In this document: piece by piece, positions 1 to 9,433 of the stretch
Layout: every line of letters begins with the position of its first letter
Position numbering within the stretch: the first letter of the stretch is position 1
Source of the DNA: Desulfobacteraceae bacterium
GTDB lineage: Bacteria > Desulfobacterota > Desulfobacteria > Desulfobacterales > Desulfobacteraceae
Direction of reading: 5' to 3'
NCBI GenBank assembly: GCA_024225635.1
Contig: JAAEMK010000539.1
Coordinates: forward strand, 54,735 to 118,734
Length of the DNA stretch: 64,000 nucleotides
Program-made: the position numbers and the translations under genes
The notes under the pieces: model-generated
The model's input: the letters and a program-made list of their open reading frames with translations, nothing else
The model's database searches: none
What the model was told of the DNA's origin: nothing

Positions 1-772
1 CTGCGGGAAAGGTCTGGTTATTCACTTCATCCCTGTAGCTCTCGATCCCCGCGATTGCGGCTTTCCTAAGCTCTGCGAACTGTTTCACAAATTTCGGCAG
101 GTGCCTGTCGTGGAGACCGAGCATGTCGTGGAGTACGAGGATCTGCCCGTCGCAATCCACACCTGCACCGATGCCGATGGTGGGAATGGTGAGCTTTTCC
201 GTTATCTTGGCCGCAATGTCGGAGGGGATGCCTTCCAGCACCACGGAAAACGCGCCCGCCTCCTGGACCTGAAGGGCATCGGCAATCAGCCGCCCCTCGT
301 TGCGCTGCACCTTGAAGCCGCCCATCTGGTGCACACTCTGGGGGGTGAGCCCGATATGGGCCTGGACCGGGATGCCGGCCCTGGCAATGGCATGGATCAC
401 CTCGCACACATCGGCCCCGCCTTCGAGCTTGACAGCGGATGCGTCCGCCTCCTTGAGGAACCGGCCGGCATTTTCAACGGCCACATCGATGGAACCCTGG
501 TAGGACATGAAGGGCATGTCCCCCACCACCATGGCCCGCTTGCAGGCGCGGGTCACCATGGCGGTGTGGTAGAGGATCTCATCCATGGTCACGGGCAGGG
601 TGGTCTCCTTGCCCTGGATCACCATGCCAAGGGAGTCCCCCACAAGAATTATGTCGATGCCGGCCCCGTCGACCATGGCGGCGAACGGATAGTCATAGGC
701 TGTCAACGCCGTTATTTTCCTGCCTTCCTGCTTCATCTTGAACAATGTGGTAGTGGTTACCCTGGGCTGCAT
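1..772 (-). CDS. panB: 3-methyl-2-oxobutanoate hydroxymethyltransferase (PanB), 3' end cut by the window edge
   Basis: The minus-strand reading frame starts at the ATG at 772, after a good AAGGAG ribosome site, and stays open to base 1, so the last few codons lie outside the window. About 257 residues are visible; the family is usually 260-280. The protein opens [11 protein letters not shown] and shows the family segments [39 protein letters not shown] and [13 protein letters not shown]. PanB transfers a hydroxymethyl group from methylene-tetrahydrofolate to alpha-ketoisovalerate, the first step of pantothenate and CoA synthesis in the cytosol. It is divergent from hisS. No other pantothenate gene is visible on this side. 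Confidence 0.93.
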   Translation of the reverse strand, partial: MQPRVTTTTLFKMKQEGRKITALTAYDYPFAAMVDGAGIDIILVGDSLGMVIQGKETTLPVTMDEILYHTAMVTRACKRAMVVGDMPFMSYQGSIDVAVENAGRFLKEADASAVKLEGGADVCEVIHAIARAGIPVQAHIGLTPQSVHQMGGFKVQRNEGRLIADALQVQEAGAFSVVLEGIPSDIAAKITEKLTIPTIGIGAGVDCDGQILVLHDMLGLHDRHLPKFVKQFAELRKAAIAGIESYRDEVNNQTFPA

Positions 773-944
773 AAGCTCTCCTTAGTGATCAGATTAAAAG
801 TAGTAAAACAACGACCGGACAATTTGTTAATTCCTGACTAACATTAATTGAAGGTGTGTTCAACCCATTTCCGGGCGGTTAAAAAGGTTCCCGGCTCCTC
901 CGGCAGTGCCGATTGCAGGGCAGGCGGCCCGATTAAAAATAAGA

Positions 945-974
945 TTGACTAAACAATGGTTTTTTGGATATAAG
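945..974 (+). promoter_or_regulatory. sigma70-type promoter for hisS-aspS-xpt
   Basis: TTGACT at 945-950 and TATAAG at 969-974 are separated by 18 bp and lie about 55 bp upstream of the hisS ATG. Both hexamers are close to consensus and the region between panB and hisS is AT-rich. It is read from the sequence only; the transcription start has not been measured. Confidence 0.6.
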
Positions 975-1029
975 AAAGGTTTATTTTCATTCAACATAAT
1001 TTTTTTATTGGGCAACGACACAGACGACA

Positions 1030-2307
1030 ATGATACAGACCATCAGAGGCTTCAGAGACATACTGCCGGGGGACACCGCCCTGTGGCAGACCATTGAGAA
1101 AACGGCATCCCAGCTTTTCGAAGATTTCGGCTTCCAGGAGATCCGGCTTCCCGTGATCGAGAAGACCGAACTCTTTGCCAGGAGCATCGGCGAAGTCACC
1201 GACATCGTTGAAAAGGAGATGTACACCTTTCCGGACCGAAAGGGCAATAACATCACCCTTCGACCGGAAGCCACGGCATCCGTGGTCCGATCCTACATCC
1301 AGCACAAGATGTATGCGGCGGATCCCATCAAAAAGCTCTACACCATCGGCCCCATGTTCCGGCGGGAGCGGCCCCAGAAGGGACGGTACCGTCAGTTCTA
1401 CCAGATCAACGCCGAGGTGTTCGGCATCTCATCCCCCTTCATTGACGCCCAGCTGATCCTGATGCTGAACGAGCTGTTCAAGCGCCTGGGGCTCACGGAC
1501 CTTACGGCCCACATCAACTCCCTGGGATGCCCCCAGTGCCGGCCGACGTTCCAGCAGGCATTGCTGGACTTCCTTGCCTCCAAAAAGGATCATCTCTGCA
1601 GCAACTGCAAGCGCCGCATGGACAAGAATCCCCTGAGGACCCTTGACTGCAAGGTACCCGAGTGCAGGGAGGCCCTGAAAGAGGCCCCCACCACCCTGGA
1701 TCACCTCTGCGGCGACTGCTCGGACCATTTTGGTACGGTCAAGGCCACCCTTGAGAAGCAGGGGGTCGACTTTATCGTGGACAAGACCCTGGTCCGGGGC
1801 CTGGACTACTACTCCAGGACCGCCTTTGAGATCCAGACCACCGCCCTGGGCGCCCAGAGCGCAGTTGCGGGCGGCGGGCGCTACGACGCCCTTGTCAAGG
1901 AGCTTGACGGACCTGAGATCCCGGCCATTGGATTCGCCATTGGATTTGACCGCCTGTCCGAGGTGATGGAACAGCTGAAGGGCCCGGGAAAGGCCAAGAC
2001 CCCGGACCTGTTCATCATACCCCTTGGGGAAAGGGCCATGGAAAAAGCCTACCTGTGGTCATCCGCCCTCAACCTCAAGGGCGTCCGGAGCGAGACAGAC
2101 TACGCAGGCAAGAGCCTCAAGGCCCTCATGAAACGGGCAGACAAACTGAATGCCGGTCACGTCCTGATCGCGGGAGACAAGGAGCTTGACGAAAACGCCC
2201 TTGTCCTGAGGGACATGCAGACCCGGGAACAGACAACAGTGCCGTCGGACGACCCAATTGATAACATCATTAAAATTCTAACCGATAAGGGAACGATACG
2301 TGACTGA
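1030..2307 (+). CDS. hisS: histidyl-tRNA synthetase
   Basis: A 425-residue class II aminoacyl-tRNA synthetase that charges tRNA-His with histidine in the cytosol. It starts MIQTIRGFRDILPGD, the typical HisRS N-terminus. Class II motif 2 (FRRERP) is at about residue 110, the histidine-specific loop GLDYYSRTAFE at about 257 and motif 3 (GGGRYDAL) at about 281. A cysteine-rich insert with CPQC, CSNC and CGDC lies at about 165-235, as in many bacterial HisRS. The C-terminal anticodon-binding domain follows. The stop overlaps the GTG start of aspS, so the two synthetases are co-transcribed. Confidence 0.97.
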   Translation: MIQTIRGFRDILPGDTALWQTIEKTASQLFEDFGFQEIRLPVIEKTELFARSIGEVTDIVEKEMYTFPDRKGNNITLRPEATASVVRSYIQHKMYAADPIKKLYTIGPMFRRERPQKGRYRQFYQINAEVFGISSPFIDAQLILMLNELFKRLGLTDLTAHINSLGCPQCRPTFQQALLDFLASKKDHLCSNCKRRMDKNPLRTLDCKVPECREALKEAPTTLDHLCGDCSDHFGTVKATLEKQGVDFIVDKTLVRGLDYYSRTAFEIQTTALGAQSAVAGGGRYDALVKELDGPEIPAIGFAIGFDRLSEVMEQLKGPGKAKTPDLFIIPLGERAMEKAYLWSSALNLKGVRSETDYAGKSLKALMKRADKLNAGHVLIAGDKELDENALVLRDMQTREQTTVPSDDPIDNIIKILTDKGTIRD

Positions 2308-4090
2308 TTTACTTGGAGATATGAGAAGGACCCACACCTGTGGCGAATTAAGGGAGACAGACGTTGACACACAGGTTGTGCTCATGGGCTGGGTGCAGCG
2401 CCGCCGGGATCACGGTGGCGTAATATTCATAGATTTCAGGGACCGTGATGGGATCACCCAGATCGTGTTCAACCCCGAGGTTGCCCCCGAGGTCCATGCC
2501 AAGGCCCACGACCTGAGAAGCGAGTTTGTCCTTGGCGTCAAGGGCACCGTTGTGAACCGGCCCGATGACATGGTGAATCAAAAGATGGCCACCGGCGCCA
2601 TCGAGATCCTGGTGGATGAGCTCAAAATCCTGAGCCGGGCCGAGACACCGGCCTTCCAGATCGAAGACAGGATCGAGGCCTCCGAGAACATCCGCCTCAA
2701 GCACCGTCACCTGGACCTGAGACGACCCAAGCTCCAGCAGAACATCATTGCCCGGCACACGGCCGGAAGGGCGGTCCGGGACTATCTCAACAATCTTGGC
2801 TTCCTGGACATCGAGACACCGGTCCTCACCAAGAGCACCCCCGAGGGCGCCAGGGACTACCTGGTCCCGAGCCGGGTCAACCAGGGCCAGTTCTATGCCC
2901 TGCCCCAGAGCCCCCAGCTGTTCAAGCAGCTCCTGATGATCAGCGGGTTCGAGCGCTACTACCAGATCGTCCGGTGCTTCAGGGACGAGGACCTGCGGGC
3001 CGACCGCCAGCCCGAGTTCACCCAGATCGACATGGAGCTCTCCTTTGTTGGGGAAGACGAGATCATGGAGATCACCGAGGGCCTGATCAAGGAGGTGTTC
3101 AAGAAGGTCCGGAACATCGAGCTTGAGCTTCCCTTCCAGCGCATCACCTATGCCGAGGCCATCGAGCGGTTCGGTATCGACCGGCCCGACATGCGGTTCG
3201 GCCTTGAGCTGTGCAACATCTCCGACATTGTCAAGGACGCAGGCTTCAAGGTCTTTGCCAGCGTGGTGAAAAAAGGGGGTCTTGTCAAGGCGATCAACGC
3301 CAAGGGCTGCGCCAACTTCACCCGCAAGCAGATCGATGAACTCACCGAGTTTACCGCCATTTACAAGGCCAAGGGCCTTGCATGGATCAAGGTGAAAGAG
3401 GATGGGGAGTGGCAGTCCCCCATTGCAAAATTCTTCACCGAGGAAGAGAAACAGGCCATGAAAGAGCGCCTGGACATGGAGGTGGGCGATCTTATCTTCT
3501 TTGTGGCGGACAGCGCCAAGATCACCAACGAAGCCCTGGGCCAACTCAGGAACGAGCTTGCTAGAAGGCTTGAGCTCATCGACAAGGACACCTACCGGTT
3601 CGTGTGGGTCACCCACTTTCCCCTCCTTGAGTATGACGAGGGAGAAAAGCGGTACCAGGCCCTTCACCACCCGTTCACGGCCCCCCTGGAAGAGGACCTG
3701 GACAAGCTTGAGACCGACCCCCTCAACGTTCGCTCAAGGGCCTATGACATGGTCCTGAACGGCACCGAGATCGGCGGCGGCTCCATCCGTATCCATTCCC
3801 AGGAACTCCAGGAAAAGGTATTGAAAACCCTGGGCATCAGCAAGGAAGAGGCCAACGACAAGTTCGGCTTTCTCCTGGACGCCCTGGCATCCGGCACCCC
3901 GCCCCACGGCGGCCTGGCCTTCGGGTTTGACCGCCTGGCCATGATCCTGTGCCAGGAGGATTCCATCCGGGACGTGATCGCCTTTCCCAAGACCCAGAAG
4001 GCCACCTGCCTGTTGACTGAAGCACCGTCCAAGGCAGCGCCGGCCCAGCTCCAGGAACTCTCCATAAGGGTTGCAAAGATAGAAGAATGA
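2300..4090 (+). CDS. aspS: aspartyl-tRNA synthetase
   Basis: A bacterial-type AspRS (596 residues from GTG 2300) that charges tRNA-Asp. It has an N-terminal OB fold (VVLMGWVQRRRDHGG), class II motif 2 (RCFRDEDLRADRQPEF, about residue 224), the bacterial GAD insertion between about 285 and 420, and motif 3 (GLAFGFDRLAM, about 537). GTG 2300 has an AAGGG site seven bases upstream. The ATG at 2321 would give the more usual N-terminus MRRTHTCGEL but has its GGAG only two bases away, so the start is uncertain by seven codons. The gene overlaps hisS by 8 bp and xpt by 4 bp (ATGA). Confidence 0.97.
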   Translation: MTDLLGDMRRTHTCGELRETDVDTQVVLMGWVQRRRDHGGVIFIDFRDRDGITQIVFNPEVAPEVHAKAHDLRSEFVLGVKGTVVNRPDDMVNQKMATGAIEILVDELKILSRAETPAFQIEDRIEASENIRLKHRHLDLRRPKLQQNIIARHTAGRAVRDYLNNLGFLDIETPVLTKSTPEGARDYLVPSRVNQGQFYALPQSPQLFKQLLMISGFERYYQIVRCFRDEDLRADRQPEFTQIDMELSFVGEDEIMEITEGLIKEVFKKVRNIELELPFQRITYAEAIERFGIDRPDMRFGLELCNISDIVKDAGFKVFASVVKKGGLVKAINAKGCANFTRKQIDELTEFTAIYKAKGLAWIKVKEDGEWQSPIAKFFTEEEKQAMKERLDMEVGDLIFFVADSAKITNEALGQLRNELARRLELIDKDTYRFVWVTHFPLLEYDEGEKRYQALHHPFTAPLEEDLDKLETDPLNVRSRAYDMVLNGTEIGGGSIRIHSQELQEKVLKTLGISKEEANDKFGFLLDALASGTPPHGGLAFGFDRLAMILCQEDSIRDVIAFPKTQKATCLLTEAPSKAAPAQLQELSIRVAKIEE

Positions 4091-4668
4091 AAGAGCTGAA
4101 AGAAACCATAACAACCAGGGCAGAGTATCTCGGGGACGGGATACTCAAGGCCGACGGGTTTGTCAACCATCAGCTGCTTCCGGGCCTCTCCACACGCATG
4201 GGGGAGGCCTTTGCAGACAGGTTCAGGGAAGAGGGGGCCGGAAGCGCCACCAAGATCGTCACCGCCGAGGTGAGCGGCATTGCCCCGGCCCTGGTGACGG
4301 CCCAGGCCCTTGACATCCCCATGGTGTTTGCACGAAAAAAGCGGCCCGCCTTCATGAAGGAGACCCTTTTTGAGGCGTCGGCCGTAAGCCGCACCAAGGG
4401 AGACGATGTCACCCTTTATATCTCGTCCAGATACCTTGAACCCGGCGACAAGGTTGTCATCGTGGATGACTTCCTTGCCACGGCATCCACCCTGGAGGCC
4501 CTGGTCTCCATCGTGGAACAGAGCGGCGCCACGCTTCTCGGCATCGGCTGCATCATCGAAAAGGTGTTTGAAAACGGCCGGAAAAGACTCGATCACCTGG
4601 GGGTTCCCATCATCAGCCTTGCCCAGGTGGATCTTGTTGACTCGGGCAGGACTTTCAAAGTACTATAA
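4087..4668 (+). CDS. xpt: xanthine phosphoribosyltransferase
   Basis: A 193-residue type I phosphoribosyltransferase. The N-terminus ILKADGFVNHQLLPGL, the segment VSGIAPALVTA and the PRPP-binding loop VVIVDDFLATAST (about residue 123) match Xpt rather than OPRT or HPRT. The expected reaction is xanthine + PRPP to XMP in purine salvage. The ATG overlaps the aspS stop, suggesting translational coupling. I see no purine riboswitch because the gene sits inside an operon. A related purine specificity cannot be excluded from sequence alone. Confidence 0.88.
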   Translation: MKELKETITTRAEYLGDGILKADGFVNHQLLPGLSTRMGEAFADRFREEGAGSATKIVTAEVSGIAPALVTAQALDIPMVFARKKRPAFMKETLFEASAVSRTKGDDVTLYISSRYLEPGDKVVIVDDFLATASTLEALVSIVEQSGATLLGIGCIIEKVFENGRKRLDHLGVPIISLAQVDLVDSGRTFKVL

Positions 4669-4677
4669 CTTAGGGAT

Positions 4678-5439
4678 ATGGAAACCACCTATCAAGAGTT
4701 GCGGAACATGGCCAGGGAAATCGTAGCAACGCTTCCCAGGCCACGGTTCTGCACTCTGTTCAAAGATGAAATTTCCCGGTCCAGGCAGCTTCTTTGCTCC
4801 GACCCCCTGCTCCTTAAACTCAAAAAACAGATAACCCCCCTGCTGGAGAATGACTTCGGCCACGGCATGCTCCATTCGGAACTGGTATGCGTGGATGGGG
4901 GCGCCATTGTCCGGATCGAGCTGAAAGACCAGGTAACGCCGGAAGAGATGGAACGGGCCATGGTGCTGGTCCAGGCGGCGGGGCTCCTCCACGACATCAA
5001 GCGAAAAGAAAAGCACCACGCCGAAAAAGGGGCCCGGTTTGCACGCACCCTGCTCGAGAACGGCGACTACGGCCTGACACCCGGAGAGATCACCACGGTA
5101 TGCGACGCCATCCGGGCCCATGAGGCGTTCCAGGAGCCCAAGGGGGTGGACCATGCCCCCTCATTGATATCCGACGCCCTGTACGACGCGGACAAGTTCA
5201 GGTGGGGGCCGGACAACTTTACCCACACGGTCTGGGACATGGTGATCTTTTCAAAAATGCCGCTGGCCGAATTTTTAAGACGGTTTCCCGGGGGGATGGA
5301 AAAGCTTTCCCAGATACGGGACACCTTCAGGACAGAAACCGGGAAGACCTACGGTCCCGGCTTTATAAATCTGGGGATAGAGGCGGGGGAGCTTCTTGTT
5401 GAAACACTCCAGGAAGAACGCTCTGAACTGTTCTCCTAG
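4678..5439 (+). CDS. HD-domain metal-dependent phosphohydrolase, substrate unknown
   Basis: A 253-residue cytosolic protein with an HD-superfamily metal site: H62 and H66 in GHGMLH, the HD pair H105-D106 in GLLHDIKRKEKHH, H113/H114, H148 in IRAHE, and D170/D172 in ALYDADKF. Such proteins are hydrolases of nucleotides or phosphate esters; nothing here fixes the substrate. It follows xpt by 9 bp, so it is probably the last gene of the hisS operon. A role in nucleotide metabolism would fit xpt but is inference. Its stop overlaps the minE stop by 4 bp (convergent genes). Confidence 0.8.
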   Translation: METTYQELRNMAREIVATLPRPRFCTLFKDEISRSRQLLCSDPLLLKLKKQITPLLENDFGHGMLHSELVCVDGGAIVRIELKDQVTPEEMERAMVLVQAAGLLHDIKRKEKHHAEKGARFARTLLENGDYGLTPGEITTVCDAIRAHEAFQEPKGVDHAPSLISDALYDADKFRWGPDNFTHTVWDMVIFSKMPLAEFLRRFPGGMEKLSQIRDTFRTETGKTYGPGFINLGIEAGELLVETLQEERSELFS

Positions 5440-5711
5440 GCTTGATCAAACCGATCCCGTCGAACACAAAGGATGGGGGTGTTGAAAACCAGGGCCGAGG
5501 CATCATCGTCACGCTTCACCTTGAGCTCAAGGGACCTCTTGTCAATCTCAAAATACTTTGAAATCACCTCGACAATGTCGTTTTGAAGAGCGTTCAAGGT
5601 CTCATCATTCACCTCGAGCTTATCGCAGACAAGGGCGAACTGAAGCCGCTTCTTGGCCGTCTCCTTACTGGGTTCGTGTCCTGAGATTTTTCTGATAATT
5701 GTATTCAGCAT
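5436..5711 (-). CDS. minE: cell division topological specificity factor MinE
   Basis: A 91-residue protein with the MinE layout: a short N-terminal membrane-targeting segment, the MinD-binding stretch AKKRLQFALVCDKLEV, and a C-terminal dimerisation domain with IVEVISKYFEID. MinE stimulates MinD ATPase and drives pole-to-pole oscillation so that MinC inhibits FtsZ away from midcell. It is the last gene of minC-minD-minE, 10 bp after minD. Its stop codon overlaps that of the convergent HD hydrolase. Confidence 0.95.
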   Translation of the reverse strand: MLNTIIRKISGHEPSKETAKKRLQFALVCDKLEVNDETLNALQNDIVEVISKYFEIDKRSLELKVKRDDDASALVFNTPILCVRRDRFDQA

Positions 5712-5721
5712 GGACTAGTCC

Positions 5722-6522
5722 TTATTTTTTCAACCCCAGTTTCTGGGTAAATCGGTTCCACATGCCCCCCTTGAGGCTCGGCACCTCCACCGGCAGCTCC
5801 GGCTCGCCGTTCAGCCGCCGGGCGATGCGCCTGAAGGCCCGGCCCGCCTTGGAATCGTTCTGCAACACCAGGGGCATGCCGGTATTGGTGGCGATCACCA
5901 CCTGCTCATCCATGGGCACAAGCCCCGCAAGATCGATGGAGAGCACCTCCATCACATCCTCGTGGCTGAGCATGTCCCCCTTTGAGACCATCTCGGGAAC
6001 GATCCTATTCACAATCAGCCTTGGGGTGATGGAACGGGAGTAGAGGAGCCCGATCACCCGGTCGGCATCCCTGATGGAAGAGACGTCCGGGGTGCAGACC
6101 ACAATGGCCTCGTCCGCGGCCGTGACCGAATTTTCAAATCCCCGCTCAATACCGGCAGGGGAGTCCATGATCACATAATCGAACTCCTTTCGAAGCTGCT
6201 TTGCGACCCGCTCCACCCCGGCGGAGGTCAACACATCCTTGTTGTCGCTCTGGGAGGCCGGCACCAGAAAAAGATTTTCGATCCTGCGATCCCGTATGGC
6301 GGCCTGGCGGAGATTGCACGTGCCATTGACCACGTCCACGATGTTGAAGACGATCCGGTTCTCGAGCCCGAGCACCACATCCAGGTTCCTCAACCCGATG
6401 TCCATGTCAATAACAGCGACCCTGTTCCCCTCCAGGGCAAGGGCTGCGCCAATGGAAGCCGTTGCAGTGGTTTTACCCACCCCTCCCTTGCCTGATGTTA
6501 CTACGATAATTCTACCTTCCAC
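5722..6522 (-). CDS. minD: septum site-determining ATPase MinD
   Basis: A 266-residue ParA/MinD ATPase. The deviant Walker A motif SGKGGVGKTT sits at residues 10-19 with the signature lysine at 11. VIDMDIGLRNLDVVLG (switch I) and VIMDSPAGIERG (Walker B/switch II) follow. The C-terminus MWNRFTQKLGLKK is the amphipathic membrane-targeting helix. MinD binds the membrane as an ATP dimer and recruits MinC and MinE. It lies between minC and minE in a typical operon. Confidence 0.97.
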   Translation of the reverse strand: MEGRIIVVTSGKGGVGKTTATASIGAALALEGNRVAVIDMDIGLRNLDVVLGLENRIVFNIVDVVNGTCNLRQAAIRDRRIENLFLVPASQSDNKDVLTSAGVERVAKQLRKEFDYVIMDSPAGIERGFENSVTAADEAIVVCTPDVSSIRDADRVIGLLYSRSITPRLIVNRIVPEMVSKGDMLSHEDVMEVLSIDLAGLVPMDEQVVIATNTGMPLVLQNDSKAGRAFRRIARRLNGEPELPVEVPSLKGGMWNRFTQKLGLKK

Positions 6523-6577
6523 GTCTCACCTCATGTGATTAGCCTGGGAACCGCCACCAGCTAATAGCTAAATGTTA

Positions 6578-7273
6578 CTATATTACCTCGGGCCAAGGTA
6601 TTCGTCCAAAGGGATTGCTCTTCAGATAATCCTGCACCAGGATGGCCCCGTCGACCACGGATGCGAACTCAACCTGGCCATCGGTTTTGCCCCCTACCCC
6701 TGCAGCCACATGCTCCCCGATCATCACCTGGGTGGGCCTGAAATCCAGGGCCAGCACCATGGCGTTTTCGTTATCCGGCCGTCCGGCATGGACCTGGCCG
6801 AGCAGCCGTCCCATCACCAGGATATCTCCGCCGGCTGTAATCTGGGCGCCGGGATTGACATCGCCTGTGATGATCAGGTGCTTTTTGGCCTCGATATTCT
6901 GGCCGGAACGAACCCTGCCCCTTAACATGAGCACATCGCTTCTACGATGGGTCCAGCCCCGTGAAAGATCCCGCTGCCGGATACGCTCAACCGGAATCAC
7001 GCGCTTCTCGGGCGGCCGGGTGACCACCCCCACGTCATACCTTTTTTTCAAAAAAGCACCCAGTGAGTTCACCAGCTCATCCGCGTCCCCGGCGTCACCG
7101 GCGTCACCGATATCGATGACCACCCTGGCGTTAATGGCCAGGTGCTTAAGACGTTCGAAAAGCCTGGCAATCTCGTCTTTTAACAGCTCTTCAGGTCTTG
7201 AAGGATCCAGGGTCACCCAGAATCCATCCCCGACCCCCTTTAATTTAACGGGAGGCGCATCCTCTAATATCAT
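6578..7273 (-). CDS. minC: septum site-determining protein MinC
   Basis: A 231-residue FtsZ inhibitor. The N-terminal domain (about 1-110) contains a small GDAGDAGDAD repeat that comes from 9-bp tandem repeats in the DNA. The C-terminal beta-helix domain (about 125-225) shows RSGQNIEAKKHLIITGDVN and GGDILVMGRLLGQVHAG, the MinD-binding face. It is the first gene of the min operon. The start is the ATG at 7273; its ribosome site (GGAAT) is weak. Confidence 0.93.
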   Translation of the reverse strand: MILEDAPPVKLKGVGDGFWVTLDPSRPEELLKDEIARLFERLKHLAINARVVIDIGDAGDAGDADELVNSLGAFLKKRYDVGVVTRPPEKRVIPVERIRQRDLSRGWTHRRSDVLMLRGRVRSGQNIEAKKHLIITGDVNPGAQITAGGDILVMGRLLGQVHAGRPDNENAMVLALDFRPTQVMIGEHVAAGVGGKTDGQVEFASVVDGAILVQDYLKSNPFGRIPWPEVI

Positions 7274-7342
7274 AAATTGATTCCATTGTTAACACCAACG
7301 TTCCTGGTTCCGGTTCAATTACCGAAACCGCGATGTGAAAAG

Positions 7343-7371
7343 ACTATAAAAAATGAGAAATAAGGTGTCAA
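7343..7371 (-). promoter_or_regulatory. strong sigma70 promoter for minCDE
   Basis: On the minus strand TTGACA (7371-7366) and TATAGT (7348-7343) are exactly 17 bp apart, about 70 bp upstream of minC. This is one of the closest matches to consensus in the window. It implies that the min operon is transcribed independently of the kinase gene upstream. Confidence 0.7.
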
Positions 7372-7421
7372 GAAGGAATGTCAAACCCCAGGCACTAAAA
7401 CGGCCCGGGATTTGACAATTG

Positions 7422-8564
7422 TTAGGATTCAAGTACCTCTCTGAGCTTGTAGGAGAACGCGCTGATACTGAAAGGCTTGAGAATAAACCCCTTGCACCCT
7501 GCGTCCAGCATCTCTTCGGCGGCACTGTCGATGGTGTGGCCGGTGGAGATCAGCACCCGGACATCCGGATCGATCTCCTGGAGGCGCCTGAAGGTTTCGG
7601 AACCGTCCATGCCGGGCATGATCATGTCCAGGACCACCAGGTCAAACCCTTCCCCCGACTGGAAAAGTTCAAGGGCCGCATCGCCGCTCTGGGCCGTTGC
7701 CACCCGGTATCCGAGCTCCTCCAGCACCTCCCGCCCCATCTCCAGGATGATCTCCTCGTCATCCACAAGCAGAATGGTTTCAAAACCCATGAGCATCTCC
7801 TCCTGGTGAATGCCGGCGTCAAGGCGCTCCGACTCGTCCACCTGGGAGAGAATGATGGAAAAGGTGGTACCCACGTTCACGGTGCTCCACACTTCGATCA
7901 CCCCGCCATGGTTGCGGATGATACCGTGGGAGGCGGCAAGCCCGAGCCCCTTGCCGTGGCCGTCGCTCATGCACCGGGTGGTATAGAACGGATCAAAAAC
8001 CCGCTCGAGGGTCTCCTTGTCCATGCCGACCCCGGTGTCGCTCACCGTGATCTTGGCAAATTTCCCCGGCTTGAGCCCCCTGGATTCGGCCGAACTGTTG
8101 ACGATCCTGGCCGATTCGGTGACAACGGTGAGTTCCCCGCCGTTGGGCATGGCGACAACGGCGTTCTCAAGGACATTCATCAGCACCAGGCGTATCTGGT
8201 GCTGGTCCACCTCGCATATCAGGGTATCATCGCAAAGGTCGGTCTCAAGCTTGATCCCCTTGTCGGACAGGGAGAGCTTTCGCAGGGATGAAATGACAAG
8301 CTTGTTGAGTTCGATGGGCTCCACATGGTATTTTCCGGCCCTGGCAAACCCGAGGAGCTGGCCGGTTATCTCCGCTCCCTTGTTTACACTTCGTATGATC
8401 TCCGACACATGCCGGTAAAATGGATGGGATGGTTTCAGGTCCTTGAGCATGAGGCAGGCCCGGCCCTGTATGGCCATAAGAAGGTTATTGAAATCGTGGG
8501 CAACTCCCCCGGCCAGGGTCTCCACAGCGCCCTTTTCTCCTTTATTAAGATGTTTCAGCGTCAT
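7422..8564 (-). CDS. sensorless hybrid histidine kinase with C-terminal receiver domain
   Basis: About 380 residues from the ATG at 8564, which has GAGAGGAA in front; an upstream start at 8639 has no such support. HisKA comes first with the phospho-accepting histidine at about residue 23 (GGVAHDFNN). HATPase_c follows with N box NVLENAVVAM, G1 SDTGVGM and G2 GKGLGLAASHG. A receiver domain ends the protein (ILLVDDEEII, acceptor Asp in VVLDMIMPGMDG, KPF). There is no transmembrane, PAS or GAF domain, so it must receive its signal from another protein. It lies downstream of a NarL-type regulator and is probably co-transcribed with it. Confidence 0.9.
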   Translation of the reverse strand: MTLKHLNKGEKGAVETLAGGVAHDFNNLLMAIQGRACLMLKDLKPSHPFYRHVSEIIRSVNKGAEITGQLLGFARAGKYHVEPIELNKLVISSLRKLSLSDKGIKLETDLCDDTLICEVDQHQIRLVLMNVLENAVVAMPNGGELTVVTESARIVNSSAESRGLKPGKFAKITVSDTGVGMDKETLERVFDPFYTTRCMSDGHGKGLGLAASHGIIRNHGGVIEVWSTVNVGTTFSIILSQVDESERLDAGIHQEEMLMGFETILLVDDEEIILEMGREVLEELGYRVATAQSGDAALELFQSGEGFDLVVLDMIMPGMDGSETFRRLQEIDPDVRVLISTGHTIDSAAEEMLDAGCKGFILKPFSISAFSYKLREVLES

Positions 8565-8689
8565 GCAACGTTCCTCTCTGTAAAGAAATTGGTTGACCAC
8601 TTCAACATATACATGACGGTGATAGGAAAAAAAAGACAAGGGTGCAATCAGGGAAAACCTGAATTCAAGTCTCGAAAAACCCTATTTCG

Positions 8690-9337
8690 TCACTCCAGGG
8701 AGATGATCCCCTCTTTGATGGCAAACCGGGTCAGGCCCGCCACCGTATGGATATTGAGCTTCTTCATGATGTTCCTGCGATGGGTCTCAACGGTCTTGAC
8801 GCTGACGAACATCTTCTCTGCAATCTCCCGGGTCTTGCCGCCTTCGGCAATGAGCTGAAGCACCTCACGCTCTTTTTTGGTGAATTTGCCATAGGGGAGT
8901 TTCCGGTTCCCGTCAAAGGCCTTGGTATAATTTTCCACAAAGGTTCTGGCGATGGCGGGGCTGATGTAGAAGTTGCCCTTGTGCACCTGGAGGATGGCGT
9001 CGTAGAGCTCCTCAAAGGCGCAATTCTTCAGCACATAGCCGGAAGCGCCGGAGACAAACATCCTGTCCACATATCGCCTGGAGGAATGCATGGAGAGGGC
9101 GAGCACCTTGGTGCCGGGCGCCTCTTTCAGTATCCTCTCCGTTGCCTCGTCGCCGTTCATGTCGGGCATGCTCACATCCATCATCACAATATCGGGCCGG
9201 AACTTCACGGCAAAGTCCACCGCCTCCCGGCCGTTTTCGGCAACCCCGGGCACCTGGAGCCCCTTTTTTTCCAGGAGCACCTTGAGCCCTTCCCGCATAA
9301 TCGCATGGTCATCCGCTATGATGATTTGTATGGTCAT
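8690..9337 (-). CDS. NarL/FixJ-family response regulator
   Basis: A 215-residue regulator from the ATG at 9337, preceded by AAGGGGAGG; a longer frame to 9409 adds non-homologous residues. The receiver domain has D9-D10, phospho-acceptor D54 (VMMDVSMPDMNG) and K104 (GYVLKN). The C-terminal LuxR-type helix-turn-helix (about 150-212) carries KEREVLQLIAEGGKTREIAEKMFVSVKTVETHR. It activates or represses promoters when phosphorylated. The neighbouring sensorless kinase is the obvious partner, which is inference from position. Confidence 0.92.
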   Translation of the reverse strand: MTIQIIIADDHAIMREGLKVLLEKKGLQVPGVAENGREAVDFAVKFRPDIVMMDVSMPDMNGDEATERILKEAPGTKVLALSMHSSRRYVDRMFVSGASGYVLKNCAFEELYDAILQVHKGNFYISPAIARTFVENYTKAFDGNRKLPYGKFTKKEREVLQLIAEGGKTREIAEKMFVSVKTVETHRRNIMKKLNIHTVAGLTRFAIKEGIISLE

Positions 9338-9433
9338 ACCTCCCCTTGGGTTCAGATCCATATCAAAGGAAACACGCCCAACCATTTCAGACAGGGGCGA
9401 TCCTGTCAAGGAAAACCCCTGTTTCTTTCAAAA

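Noticed and set aside
101-841. 246-codon plus-strand open frame
   Set aside because: It is antisense to panB, whose minus-strand frame is open to the window edge and has full family motifs.
2348-3670. 440-codon minus-strand frame opposite aspS
   Set aside because: Shadow of the synthetase in GC-rich DNA; no recognisable domains or ribosome site.
9391-9422. ACAGGGG/CCCCTGT inverted repeat between the M16 protease and the NarL-type regulator
   Set aside because: Seven pairs with an 18-base loop and no T run on the relevant strand; not convincing as a terminator.
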